Below, in pieces: positions 8,842 to 17,678 of a stretch of 64,000 nucleotides of DNA. Within the stretch, counting starts at the first letter, position 1; every line of letters starts with the position of its first letter. Under the pieces are notes generated by a model. The model had not been told where the DNA came from, did no database searches, and saw only the letters and a list, made by a program, of their open reading frames with translations. Source of the stretch: G942493375 sp942493375 (GTDB taxonomy: Bacteria > Armatimonadota > UBA5829); NCBI GenBank assembly GCA_942493375.1, contig OW818698.1, positions 5,208,001-5,272,000 of the forward strand, in the 5' to 3' direction. The position numbers and the translations under genes are program-made.

Positions 8842-10317
8842 TTAATCGATTATTATCTCTTTCGCCTGTACAATTGGCGAGACGGGAGTACGCTGGGTGC
8901 CTGTTCCTGCGTATCTCACAACACCTCTTACGGATACGAAATCTCCCTTCGAGAAGTTATGTATTTGGTCGGTTAGTACTCCAACACCGGTGTTTCCGTA
9001 TGGATCGGACTTGCCTGAGCCATCATCTACGCATATGTATTTCCCGTCAGGACTCACATAGGAGACCCTTCCCCATAGTACTCCTTTGAACTTTCCAGGG
9101 AGGTTTCCTATTCCAATGAGTCTGCCGTCACCTGGCGACAAATCTATACTGCAGGTCCAGGCGCTGCCTTCTTTTGAGAGTTTTACTTCCCGCATTTTGC
9201 CTGTTGAAGGTTCAACGCAGCCAATTAGCCTTTTTTTGGAAAACACCAGCTTTGCATTTGATGATTTCCGCAAATCCCGGTTTACTATCATTGCGTATGT
9301 CTGTCCGGCAGGAGACTCGAAGTACCCCACCACAAACTCTCCACCTTCGATGCGAATAATGGGGCCGTTTGCAGGCAGCGGTTCGCTGACATTTGGCATC
9401 GCCGGGCTGTGGTATACACCGGTCGTACGAAGCTTCGATAATATTGGCGACAGCTTCTTCACATCGGTGTTTATTCTCTTGACCATAGGGTATTTACTGG
9501 TAGGTGATCCGTCCCAGCGAATGATGGCTTCTCCCCAGCCTACATAGTTGGGATTTCCCGGTGGCGGAGTGATGTATGTGAAATATGTTATTCCTTTGGC
9601 ACCATAAGCAAGAGAAGTAAAAGCCTGCCATCTCATATCGGCATCAGTAGGATCGCGGTATCCTCCATGGGGAATAGAGAGGAAGATGTTGTGGAATGGA
9701 ATCATATATTTGAGACTTAGAGTTCTGATCCGTCCAAGGTTGTCAAAATATCCTGACATATCTTCGCTGCCTGGAAAAAGTACATAGCGGTCATAGCTCA
9801 ATAGATTGGGTTTTACAGCCTGTACATATGTCTCAATGTTTTTTTCATAAGGTTCCCATGCGTGTGCAGGTAGCAGATTACTATATATTACGTGCTTGGA
9901 ATCAATCTTGCGGATATGCTCTGCAACTTCTCCGAGTATCTTCAGTCGGTCACCCCCTGGTTCATCACCTATCATATATGCATAGAGACTCGGATGATCC
10001 TTAAACGCTTTCACCCAGGACTCAATTCGTTCCATATAACCTGGAATGCCATACTCATCCCCGTCCACTGCAAGTATAACTTTGACTCCAGCATTCTTAC
10101 AGTAGTCCAGAACCTTGAGTATCTCTTCATTGCTGGATTTCCAGGTGCCAACCATTGTTGTGTTGAATCCGGCAGCAGCCAGATCATTGAATGCCTGCTG
10201 ACCATTTTGATCCTTGCCCGGTCCCCACCAAACACCAATAGTGATACTATCTTGAGCTTGCGATCCGATTCCTATGAGACTCAGTAAGACTATAACCAAC
10301 CAGAGAAAACGCTTCAT
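8842..10317 (-). CDS. Exported TIM-barrel glycosidase-like protein with C-terminal OB-fold
   Basis: A protein of 491 residues from ATG 10317, supported by AGAGGTGA upstream and by a promoter whose -35 sits at the first codon of the longer frame (10374), so that longer start is ruled out. Signal peptide MKRFLWLVIVLLSLIGIGSQA. Residues about 25-310 form a probable (beta/alpha)8 barrel with the acidic motif AYMIGDEPGGD, GITYFTYITPPP and RWDGSP, similar to GH42/GH5-like proteins. The final 75 residues (VLWGRVSYVSPDGKYICVDDGSG onward) are a small OB-fold-like domain that I associate with Armatimonadota secreted proteins. Substrate unknown. It stands alone, convergent with the kinase. Confidence 0.75.
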   Translation of the reverse strand: MKRFLWLVIVLLSLIGIGSQAQDSITIGVWWGPGKDQNGQQAFNDLAAAGFNTTMVGTWKSSNEEILKVLDYCKNAGVKVILAVDGDEYGIPGYMERIESWVKAFKDHPSLYAYMIGDEPGGDRLKILGEVAEHIRKIDSKHVIYSNLLPAHAWEPYEKNIETYVQAVKPNLLSYDRYVLFPGSEDMSGYFDNLGRIRTLSLKYMIPFHNIFLSIPHGGYRDPTDADMRWQAFTSLAYGAKGITYFTYITPPPGNPNYVGWGEAIIRWDGSPTSKYPMVKRINTDVKKLSPILSKLRTTGVYHSPAMPNVSEPLPANGPIIRIEGGEFVVGYFESPAGQTYAMIVNRDLRKSSNAKLVFSKKRLIGCVEPSTGKMREVKLSKEGSAWTCSIDLSPGDGRLIGIGNLPGKFKGVLWGRVSYVSPDGKYICVDDGSGKSDPYGNTGVGVLTDQIHNFSKGDFVSVRGVVRYAGTGTQRTPVSPIVQAKEIIID

Positions 10318-10345
10318 AAAATCACCTCTAGCAATACTATTTCGT

Positions 10346-10374
10346 AGAATATCACTATTAATGGGACTGGTCAA
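10346..10374 (-). promoter_or_regulatory. Promoter for the 8842-10317 gene
   Basis: On the minus strand TTGACC (10374-10369), a 17-base spacer and TATTCT (10351-10346). It leaves an untranslated leader of about 20 bases before ATG 10317. Confidence 0.6.
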
Positions 10375-10542
10375 GCTGGATATAGTCCAACATGAAATGA
10401 CTGTGCATGTAAACTATAGTAAACGGTTGCGTATGACCCATTGCCTGATCAGCGTGTGTTTGCGAAATCTGTGGTTGCTTAAAATGACGATGCGCCTCGG
10501 AACCGGTGTTTGTTCAGAAGCGCATCAAATCTGTGGAGTATT

Positions 10543-11757
10543 TTAGGGTTTTTCCAGTGCACACTCAGTGACGGTGCCACTGGTGCGGGAGATTTCGATT
10601 ACTTTCTTGTTGATTTTGACTTTACGGAGGCTGCTGCGGAAGGAGTCGAGGGTCATTGTGCATTTTACATCCACACTGCCGGTCTTGCCTTCATAGCTGC
10701 TGTCTCCTACAAAGTCCACAAATCCCCTGAACTTAGTTACTGCAGTCTTGATACTCTCAAACTCAGAGTCCTTGACCTTATTGACTACCAATCTGAACGT
10801 GCGTCCCTGCTGGGATTCCTTAGCCCAGCGTGCAAGTATCTGCTGTGTGAATCTCTGTTCATCGTTGGAAATCAGCTTGCCACCGGCATCCTCTAGAGCT
10901 TTAGTTCCTGCTTCTTCATTATCACTGATCGATATGCCGCTTCCCTGCACTGACTTTGGTGTGACATAAAGGACTTCACCAGTATCTGCATAAACTATTC
11001 TAACGCTGAGGAGTGCGCTGGCGGATTTGACATCGTCGCCGGCAATATCGGACAGATCGACAGCTTTGGCAGAGGCAGTCCCAAGCACCAGTATCTGTGC
11101 ACCTTTTTTCATTGCAATCACACCAGCGGCCTTGGTGTCTCCAGTCTCAAGAGCAACGCGTGTAGACTGCTGCTGTATGAGCTCCTTTATCACTTCCGGA
11201 TCAACTACATCGAACCTGCGGTCCTGCAGGCTGGACATAATCGCAGTGGCGCTGGCTGGCAACTCTTCGGGTTTTTTACCCATGTTCTTCTCGCTGACCA
11301 GCACCATGACTTTTGGCCGTTTCATTGCATTGTAGACTTCTTCCATGTCAGATAAATCAGAAATAAGGTTGAGGAGTCCGATCTTAGCTTTGATCTTTAT
11401 TGTTAGAAGCCGATCACCTTCGAACTTTTCGACTTTCTGAGATCCTGCAACTATAGTCCAACTGCTGATATAGCCTTCTGATTTGGTGAGAATGGTTTTT
11501 TCAACTACCATGTAATCTTCACCAAGGGTCTTTGCACTGACAAACACACCAATGCCTTGTTCGACTGCATTTTTCTTAGCATCAGCAAGGGCATCGTCTT
11601 TTGCCTTAGCCATGTCTCCATCTACAACTGCCCCGGAACCTTCAGCTATTACAGTCATATCCACATCGCTGGAACTGGACTTGTCTCCCTCTGCCATAAC
11701 GATACACGAAGACAACACAAGCAGCATAGCAATTACAGCAAGCCACCAAAATCGCAT
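10543..11757 (-). CDS. Exported FlgT/CsgG-like envelope protein
   Basis: About 404 residues. AGGAGG is seven bases before the ATG at 11757 but only one base before the ATG at 11763, so the second is preferred. The signal sequence ends in VLSSC, which fits a lipobox, so this may be a lipoprotein. Residues 35-125 resemble the FlgT N-terminal/LPP20 fold: an Ala-rich helix (AKAKDDALADAKKNAVEQGIG) and then GYISSWTIV and LTIKIKAKIG. Residues 145-280 resemble CsgG/TolB-type domains (PKVMVLVSEKN, IAMKKGAQILVLGTA, YADTGEVLYV). FlgT is a flagellar outer-membrane protein, but no flagellar gene is nearby, so a general envelope role is more likely. Function unproven. Confidence 0.7.
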   Translation of the reverse strand: MRFWWLAVIAMLLVLSSCIVMAEGDKSSSSDVDMTVIAEGSGAVVDGDMAKAKDDALADAKKNAVEQGIGVFVSAKTLGEDYMVVEKTILTKSEGYISSWTIVAGSQKVEKFEGDRLLTIKIKAKIGLLNLISDLSDMEEVYNAMKRPKVMVLVSEKNMGKKPEELPASATAIMSSLQDRRFDVVDPEVIKELIQQQSTRVALETGDTKAAGVIAMKKGAQILVLGTASAKAVDLSDIAGDDVKSASALLSVRIVYADTGEVLYVTPKSVQGSGISISDNEEAGTKALEDAGGKLISNDEQRFTQQILARWAKESQQGRTFRLVVNKVKDSEFESIKTAVTKFRGFVDFVGDSSYEGKTGSVDVKCTMTLDSFRSSLRKVKINKKVIEISRTSGTVTECALEKP

Positions 11758-11941
11758 TTTCATTCCTCCTATAGATGGAGAGTTAACCTCTCATATATCT
11801 TGAACTGCAAAAAGCACCACTAAATCTATCTATTCCATATAGACGCTTCCTACTCCTGCATATTGACCTCGATTTATAGATGATTTGATGGATATTGTAA
11901 ACACTGGAACTATGCATATATGGGAAGTGAGTATTTCACGC

Positions 11942-12020
11942 TAACGCGCATTATTCGTGATTGTCTCGCTTTCGCCCCTACTGCCGGTCGAAAGCAGAGT
12001 CTGGTGAATAATGCGCGTTA
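11942..12020. repeat. 79-nt palindromic repeat, copy A
   Basis: Outer arms AACGCGCATTATTC and GAATAATGCGCGTT pair perfectly over 14 bp. Inner arms GCTTTCG and CGAAAGC pair over 7 bp around a CCCCTACTGCC loop. It shares length, loop core and arm layout with copies at 17310-17388 and 63702-63780. Its last three bases (TTA, 12018-12020) are the stop codon of the minus-strand TPR gene. The rest of the 254-base gap upstream of 12018 holds no other gene. Confidence 0.9.
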
Positions 12021-14129
12021 ATTATTTGGTATTGCGTAATTGGGATCCAGACTGTTTGCTTTTATGAAGTCCTCTTTGGCTTTTGTGAGATCTCCTGATT
12101 CCTTATAGGACCAGGCACGATTAGAAAATGCGAGTGCGTTTTGGGGATTGATAGTGATAACTTTGCTGTAGTCTGCAATGGCCCGTTCATAGTCCTTTTT
12201 GTTGAAGTAGGACACTCCACGGTTTAAATAAGCGTCTGCATAATTGTTGTCAAGTTCTATAGCCTTGTCGCAATCTGTAATAGCTGGAACATAGTCTTTC
12301 TTGTTAATATAAGCGAGTCCGCGTTTGAAGTAAGTGTAACTATCATTCTGTCCTAAATCCAGAGCTTTAGTGTAGTCTGCTATTGCATTGTCGTAATCTT
12401 TATTGTCGTCATAGAGCCAGGCTCGTTGAATATAGCTGAAAGGTTTGTCAGGTTCTAATTCAATCACTTTGCTGTAATCTGAGATCGCCTGATTATAGTC
12501 TTTCTTCTTAGTGTTATAAAACTCTCCCCGGTAACGATATGCATCAGCGGATTTTGGGTCTGCTTCTACTGCCTTGTTATAGTATACCTCTGTCTGATCC
12601 AAATCACTTTTAGCTTCATAGACCCATGCGATCTGAATGTAAGTAAATGCTGTTTTAGGTTCCAATTCTACAACCTTAATGAAATCCGATAGCGCCTTAT
12701 CATAATCCTTTATCTCAAAAAAGTAGAATGACCCGCGATCACTGTATAAACCGGAAGATTGTGGATCTACTTCAATTGCCTTGCTTAAGTCGGCTTCGGC
12801 GTGGATCATATCATTTTTGGATTTATATACCCATGAGCGCTGTGTATAATTAAAAGCTGACTCAGGTTTCAATTCAATAAGTTTGTTCATATCTGAAAGT
12901 GCTAAATCATAGTTTTTAATTTCAAAGTAATAGAGCAGTCCACGCTTACTGTATGCGTCTTGACTATTTGGGTCAATTTCGATTGCCTTACTGTAGTCTT
13001 CAACCGCATGATCTAGTTCCTTCTTGTCCGCATATATATCTCCCCGAAGCAGATACAGGTTTACATCACCCGGGTTTATCGCCATTGCCTTGCTATATCC
13101 TGCTATTGCACGATCATAATCCTTCTTAATTCGATACATATTTGCCCGTTCAACATATGCAGACAGATTATCTGGATTTAGTGCAATTACTTTACTGTAA
13201 TCATTAATGGCAAGGTCATAGTCTTCCTTTAGTGAATATGCACTTGCACGGTTAATATACGCCTCAACATATTTGGGATCTAGTTTTATTGCTTTATTGA
13301 GGTCTGAAAGTGCCTGAGGAATATCGTTCTTTAAGTAATTAGCACGTCCACGGTTGTTGTATGCTTCGACATTTTTCGGTTTTAAGGTTATAATCTTGCT
13401 GAAATCTGCCAGGGCATGTTCGATGTCTCCAATATCAATATATGCAAGACCTCTGTTACTAATGGCTTCAATGTAGTTTGGATTCTCTTTGATGGCTTCA
13501 TTGAAGCAAGTGATAGCTGTGTCGAAGTCTTTCTCCGCGTATACTTTATTTCCACGTGCATACCATTCATAGGCAGACACTGACTTGATTTCGGGCTTCG
13601 AGATTGCTTGAGTCTCTTCATCGGTGGCTTTTTGTCCCAGGGCGATGGCAAGTTTGAGCGACAGATCTGACTGGAGGCTGAATATGTCATCTAATGTGCC
13701 GACAACTTCAACTCCTTTGGTTGCTATTACAGTCTGCACATCAACAACCCTGGCGTCGGCTTTTAACCTCGATCCTGACTTTTGAAAACTGCCGATAATC
13801 ACATATCTAGCCCCTACCATTTTACCGAGTTTGCTTACTGACTTGGCATCGACTAAACCTGAAGCCTGTAGTTTCAGTTCCTTGATAGCATCTGTGAGAT
13901 GCATTCTTTCAATTGTGTTTATGTTTGAAAGATTGGAGAGTTTTGTGGATAGTGTTTCAGAGAAACCATATCCGATCCAGTCCAGATCTTTGCTCTGAGA
14001 AATATTGCGAAATGGCATGACAGCAATTGTGATTATGCTATTATCTGCAGCACAGGTCGATGGGACGTTGACTGAAGCTAACAGTATCGATAGGAGAATT
14101 ATTAATCCAAATGTAAACTTGTATGCCAT
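12018..14129 (-). CDS. Exported TPR protein with N-terminal TolB/CsgG-like domain
   Basis: 703 residues with a signal peptide (cleavage near PSTCA-AD). Residues about 30-165 (ITIAVMPFRNIS, IGYGFSETLSTKLS, GARYVIIGSFQ, DARVVDVQT) resemble the TolB N-terminal/FlgO/CsgG fold found in envelope assembly proteins. From about residue 185 to the end I count fifteen consecutive tetratricopeptide repeats of 34 residues; the fifth-last, seventh-last and ninth-last have one extra residue (as in YYFEIKNYD). TPR stacks are protein-binding scaffolds. Start ATG follows AGAGG. The stop codon is part of the 79-nt palindromic repeat. The previous gene encodes another CsgG-like exported protein, so the two may act together, though the gap of 260 bases makes separate transcription possible. 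Confidence 0.85.
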   Translation of the reverse strand: MAYKFTFGLIILLSILLASVNVPSTCAADNSIITIAVMPFRNISQSKDLDWIGYGFSETLSTKLSNLSNINTIERMHLTDAIKELKLQASGLVDAKSVSKLGKMVGARYVIIGSFQKSGSRLKADARVVDVQTVIATKGVEVVGTLDDIFSLQSDLSLKLAIALGQKATDEETQAISKPEIKSVSAYEWYARGNKVYAEKDFDTAITCFNEAIKENPNYIEAISNRGLAYIDIGDIEHALADFSKIITLKPKNVEAYNNRGRANYLKNDIPQALSDLNKAIKLDPKYVEAYINRASAYSLKEDYDLAINDYSKVIALNPDNLSAYVERANMYRIKKDYDRAIAGYSKAMAINPGDVNLYLLRGDIYADKKELDHAVEDYSKAIEIDPNSQDAYSKRGLLYYFEIKNYDLALSDMNKLIELKPESAFNYTQRSWVYKSKNDMIHAEADLSKAIEVDPQSSGLYSDRGSFYFFEIKDYDKALSDFIKVVELEPKTAFTYIQIAWVYEAKSDLDQTEVYYNKAVEADPKSADAYRYRGEFYNTKKKDYNQAISDYSKVIELEPDKPFSYIQRAWLYDDNKDYDNAIADYTKALDLGQNDSYTYFKRGLAYINKKDYVPAITDCDKAIELDNNYADAYLNRGVSYFNKKDYERAIADYSKVITINPQNALAFSNRAWSYKESGDLTKAKEDFIKANSLDPNYAIPNN

Positions 14130-14287
14130 GATTAACCTCTTAAATGCCCTATAGCATCTTCAAATTCTTCCATAAATACGCTCGGAATTTGATATGGCAT
14201 TAAGAGGACATATTAGTTCTGTGACAGGCGAATGAATGTTGTCAGATGATAAGTGGCCATACGGCAATGTATGCATATATTTCGCAC

Positions 14288-14316
14288 TTGCAAAATGGAC
14301 ATGATTTATGTAGAGT
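14288..14316 (+). promoter_or_regulatory. Candidate promoter for the first DUF6259 gene
   Basis: TTGCAA (14288-14293), a 17-base spacer and TAGAGT (14311-14316), each four of six to consensus, 60 bases before the ATG at 14376. A weak match in a 246-base divergent gap that otherwise shows no features. Confidence 0.35.
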
Positions 14317-14375
14317 AACGTTGTTCTAAGGTGTCCAATCAGGTTAATTTGATTTTGTCGTGGTGGAGGTAAGTT

Positions 14376-16586
14376 ATGCCCAGGAATCTGTTACTATCAT
14401 CGGGTATATTAATGTTTTGTCTTGTTATGCTGAGTATGCTTTGTATAGGAGCCAGTGCTATGGAATTAAGCAAAGTTGATGCTGCACTTGCATCGCAGGT
14501 AAGTAATACTCCTGCACGATATGCCAGTCTGTCTACAACGACTCAGGAACTGTGGCTGGAGCAAAAGGCAGATGGAGCCAGGGTATTTGCTATTGTCGAT
14601 ACCATTGCTCACCGCAACCTGCTTTCTACGGCAGACCAGTCCATTTTCCAGCTTGAGTTGAAGCTGAATGACACAAAGGTCGGTGTCCGTGCTGACTATG
14701 GCTGGAACAAAGCTAAGATTACTTCATCTGCCAACGGACTCCGTATATCTTTATCCGGACAAAAAGAACCTGGTTTGGAGAGTATGCAGGCAACTGTCAC
14801 AGCCAAAGTTTCCGCAGACAAATCTGCAGTCCTCTGGAGATTGAAAATCTTTGGGGTACCGCAGAATGCATCGGTGCTCAAAGTCCGGTTTCCTGAGGTA
14901 GCTTTATCTATTAAACCAGGTTATTGGAACATACTGTATCCAAAGTTTTCCGGGATTCTGGCTTCAGGTCCACAGCTGAAGAACTTCGACTTTTCCGGAG
15001 AGTATCCGAACGGTTGGTGCACTATGCAGTTGATGACGGTATATGACCGATCCAGCGGATTCTACTTTGCATGCCACGATCCATATGGTTCATATCGTGC
15101 AATTACTGCCAAAGGCACTCCCGATGATGTAATGAAGCTGAGTTACGAGCAATTCGCTCCCAATATGACACTGCCAGGCAACGGTTATGAGTCAGACTAT
15201 GATACAGCCTGGCAGGTATACAAGGGAGATTGGTATGATGCCTCCCGCATCTACAAGGCCTGGATTTCGAAAAACGCCAAATGGTACAACAGAAAAGGCC
15301 AGTCAATAACTCCTGCTACACCAAAAGTTATTGAAGAGATATCCTCCTGGGCTCAGGGTGGGGGCACGTCTGAGGAATGTGTAGATGCAGTGATTAGGTT
15401 TAAGGAATATATGGGAGTTCCTACTGCGTTCCACTGGTACAGCTGGCACATGATTCCATTTGATAATGACTATCCCCAGTACTTCCCGACCAAACCGGGG
15501 ATCGCCGAAGGAGTAAAGAAACTCAAAGACGCTGGAGTCTATGTGATGCCGTATATTAATGGCAGGCTCTGGGATACTAGAGATAAAGGGACTGAAGACT
15601 TTCAGTGGACCAGTGTAGCCAAACCTGCCACAACTAAAGATGAAAACGGCGTTCCATATATTGAAAGTTATGGAAGCAAGGAAACAGATGGCAGCGATGT
15701 CCGGCTCTCGATTATGTGCCCTTCCACCTCCATCTGGCAGAACAAGATGGAAGAGATAGTCCTCCGTCTTATGAATGAAGTTGGCGTCAATGGAGTCTAC
15801 ATGGACCAGATTGCTGCTGCCGGTCCTAAAGCCTGCATGGACAAATCCCACGGTCATCCGCTGGGAGGTGGGCACTGGTGGACAGAGAGTTACTGGAAAC
15901 TTGTTCAGAACATCAGAAACAAGATGCCTAAAGACCACTTCCTGACAACCGAGTGCAATGCAGAACCATATACAAGATACTTTGATGCATACCTGACATG
16001 GCATTGGCAGGACGATGGAATGGTTGCTGCGTTCCCCGTGATCTATGGTGGAACTATTGGGATGTTCGGCAGAGCATATAATGGCGATGCAGCCGCAGTA
16101 AGAGCTAAGGCAGCCCAGCAGTTAGTCTTTGGTGAGCAGATAGGCTGGTGCGACTCCGGTATCATCAACGATAAACCAAAAGGTGAATACCTGCGTAAAG
16201 CTATCCGTATCCGCTACACATTCCGCGATGTGATCTCGAAAGGCGAGATGTTAAGGCCGATTTCTCTTTCCAGCAACGTCCCTCCGGTTACTGCAGACTG
16301 GCAGTGGTACGGTCCAAAGATCGTCACAACCGCTCCTGTGCTGACTGCTTCCTGGAAACGTGGTAAGAAAGTCGTCTTCGTTTTCGCCAACGTGTCCGAA
16401 AAACCGGTTACGTCTAAGTTCAGAGTCAACGCTGGCGAGTATGGACTATCCAATAAGACGCAAGCCAAAATCCACGGAGATGAGAGCAAAAGAATCGGCA
16501 AAATAAACCTTGACCTGTCCAGAGAGCAGGCAATAGACCTGGGTCCTACCGAGATAGTTGCCTGGGAGTGTGCTGCAAGTAAGTAA
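14376..16586 (+). CDS. Exported DUF6259-type glycoside hydrolase (paralogue 1)
   Basis: 736 residues, signal peptide ending near IGASA. An N-terminal beta-sandwich (about 30-300) precedes a (beta/alpha)8 barrel (about 305-620) and a small C-terminal beta domain. The barrel carries YMDQIAAAGP (D477, candidate nucleophile) and TECNAEPY (E526), followed by the HGHPLGGGHWW segment typical of this group. DUF6259 proteins are predicted glycosidases distantly like GH36/GH101; the substrate is not known. GGAGG lies nine bases before the ATG. The protein at 17679-19907 is a close paralogue, with nearly all barrel motifs shared, and only a beta-helix gene and a palindromic repeat lie between them. Confidence 0.78.
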   Translation: MPRNLLLSSGILMFCLVMLSMLCIGASAMELSKVDAALASQVSNTPARYASLSTTTQELWLEQKADGARVFAIVDTIAHRNLLSTADQSIFQLELKLNDTKVGVRADYGWNKAKITSSANGLRISLSGQKEPGLESMQATVTAKVSADKSAVLWRLKIFGVPQNASVLKVRFPEVALSIKPGYWNILYPKFSGILASGPQLKNFDFSGEYPNGWCTMQLMTVYDRSSGFYFACHDPYGSYRAITAKGTPDDVMKLSYEQFAPNMTLPGNGYESDYDTAWQVYKGDWYDASRIYKAWISKNAKWYNRKGQSITPATPKVIEEISSWAQGGGTSEECVDAVIRFKEYMGVPTAFHWYSWHMIPFDNDYPQYFPTKPGIAEGVKKLKDAGVYVMPYINGRLWDTRDKGTEDFQWTSVAKPATTKDENGVPYIESYGSKETDGSDVRLSIMCPSTSIWQNKMEEIVLRLMNEVGVNGVYMDQIAAAGPKACMDKSHGHPLGGGHWWTESYWKLVQNIRNKMPKDHFLTTECNAEPYTRYFDAYLTWHWQDDGMVAAFPVIYGGTIGMFGRAYNGDAAAVRAKAAQQLVFGEQIGWCDSGIINDKPKGEYLRKAIRIRYTFRDVISKGEMLRPISLSSNVPPVTADWQWYGPKIVTTAPVLTASWKRGKKVVFVFANVSEKPVTSKFRVNAGEYGLSNKTQAKIHGDESKRIGKINLDLSREQAIDLGPTEIVAWECAASK

Positions 16587-16589
16587 AGA

Positions 16590-16671
16590 TGTCATCCTGA
16601 AGAATGAAGGATCTGATTTTACACGTACTCATGCGGTCAGAAGCAGATCCTTCACTGCGTTCAGGATGACA
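16590..16671. repeat. Dispersed GTCATCCTGA-type inverted repeat, copy 1
   Basis: Left arm 16590-16615 and right arm 16644-16671 are imperfect inverted copies of the widespread bacterial repeat that reads TGTCATCCTGAAGAATGAAG. When translated by accident, this repeat gives the familiar false peptide CHPERSEG. It lies directly after the first DUF6259 gene and may act as a terminator. A perfect copy lies at 39001-39067. Confidence 0.85.
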
Positions 16672-16798
16672 CACCTGCGTTTTTGTTACCAGACGACCTC
16701 TTTTTGGAAATATTTCTCCTGCAAATTGTGAATCTGTTTCATGAATAACCATAACATGTGGTAAAGATAATAGTCATACATTTGATGGGGAGATATTT

Positions 16799-17305
16799 AT
16801 GAGGACACTTGAAGAGCTGCAGGAGATATTTTGTGACGCTACGGCCCAGACTTGGCATCAGCATGCCAATGGTGGTGGGTGGGTGCAGAATACTGCAACA
16901 GTGGCAGAGACCGCACATGTCGGAGAAAACGCTTTGGTTTATGGTAATGCACAGGTGCGGGATACCGTTGTGATTTCCGGTAGCGCCCAGGTATATGGTG
17001 ATGCTCAGGTTGCCGGTAACGCGAAGGTATACGGCAATGCCAGAGTTTGCGATACTGCCAAGGTGTATGGAGCTGCAAGGGCCTATGGCAGCGCTCTGGT
17101 GTTCCACCAGGCAGAAGTCTCCGGTACTGCTAAAGTATACGATATGGTCCGTGTATACGGCACTGCAGAGGTATTCGGCAATGCCCAGGTATTTGGCCAT
17201 GCCGAAGTTTTCGGCTGCGCCAGAGTATATGGCAATGCCTGCCTTTACGATGATGTCAGAGAATCCGGCGATGAACGTCGCCGTTTTGCGCGGGAATACA
17301 GTTAA
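16799..17305 (+). CDS. Left-handed beta-helix (hexapeptide-repeat) protein
   Basis: A 168-residue protein made of an N-terminal helix and linker (about 1-32, ending in the GGGWV motif) and about twenty consecutive hexads of the type A-x-V-Y-G-N/D/T, enough for six or seven coils of a left-handed beta-helix. Hexads run almost without interruption (AQVYGD, AQVAGN, AKVYGN, ARVCDT), and a short charged tail follows. There is no catalytic His or acyl-CoA site, so an acetyltransferase role is not supported; structural or phage-derived proteins share this architecture. No signal peptide is seen. GGGGAG precedes the ATG. The stop is five bases before a 79-nt palindromic repeat. Function unknown. Confidence 0.8.
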   Translation: MRTLEELQEIFCDATAQTWHQHANGGGWVQNTATVAETAHVGENALVYGNAQVRDTVVISGSAQVYGDAQVAGNAKVYGNARVCDTAKVYGAARAYGSALVFHQAEVSGTAKVYDMVRVYGTAEVFGNAQVFGHAEVFGCARVYGNACLYDDVRESGDERRRFAREYS

Positions 17306-17309
17306 AAAG

Positions 17310-17388
17310 TAACCCGCATATTCAAGACTGACTCAGCTTTCGACCCTACTACCGACCATAAGCGAAGCTTGGTGACTAATGCGGGTTA
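17310..17388. repeat. 79-nt palindromic repeat, copy B
   Basis: Outer arms AACCCGCAT and ATGCGGGTT pair over 9 bp. The inner stem is reduced to about four pairs (GCTT/AAGC), and the loop core CCCTACT is kept. It starts four bases after the stop of the beta-helix gene. It is in the same orientation as copy A and opposite to copy C. Confidence 0.88.
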
Positions 17389-17678
17389 GCATACGTTCAT
17401 GACGTGTGCACCCGCGTTAAATATATATCTACCAATGAACTAATGCACAATTGTAAGTATTATCGATATTAAATATAAGCGATTCCGAAGTTAAATGTTC
17501 GGATATAACTCTGCATGAACTTATGCAATTATGCACTCATATGCCTCCAAATCCTCCAGTTTGCTGCCTTAAATTACCACTATCAACCACCAGTATTGAT
17601 GATTAGCATGAAATGTAATCTTCGGGTAGAATAATCGGGTGTATTATACGTTCTGATATCTACATCGGAGGATCTATC
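17389..17678. other. AT-rich intergenic region before the glycosidase operon
   Basis: 290 bases with no credible ORF. It holds a short hairpin (TCCGAA/TTCGGA, about 17493-17512), a direct repeat ATGAACTWATGCA at 17435-17447 and 17515-17527, and a TATTAT box about 35 bases before the ATG at 17679 without a clear -35. It probably contains the control region of the operon that starts at 17679. GGAGGATCT forms the ribosome site. Confidence 0.45.

Noticed and set aside
12018..14129. Regularly spaced repeats that could suggest a CRISPR array
   Set aside because: The spacing of about 102 bases comes from coding TPR units in one open frame; the units are diverged and there are no identical direct repeats or unique spacers.
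15303..16004. A 233-residue minus-strand ORF inside the first DUF6259 gene
   Set aside because: It lies wholly opposite a gene with clear family motifs, is Cys- and His-rich like other shadow frames, and has no ribosome site.
16546..16752. A minus-strand ORF containing CHPERSEGSASD
   Set aside because: This is the accidental translation of a dispersed inverted repeat, a known source of false proteins.
16799..17305. Annotation of the beta-helix protein as an acetyltransferase
   Set aside because: Hexapeptide repeats alone are not enough; no catalytic His or C-terminal substrate domain is present.
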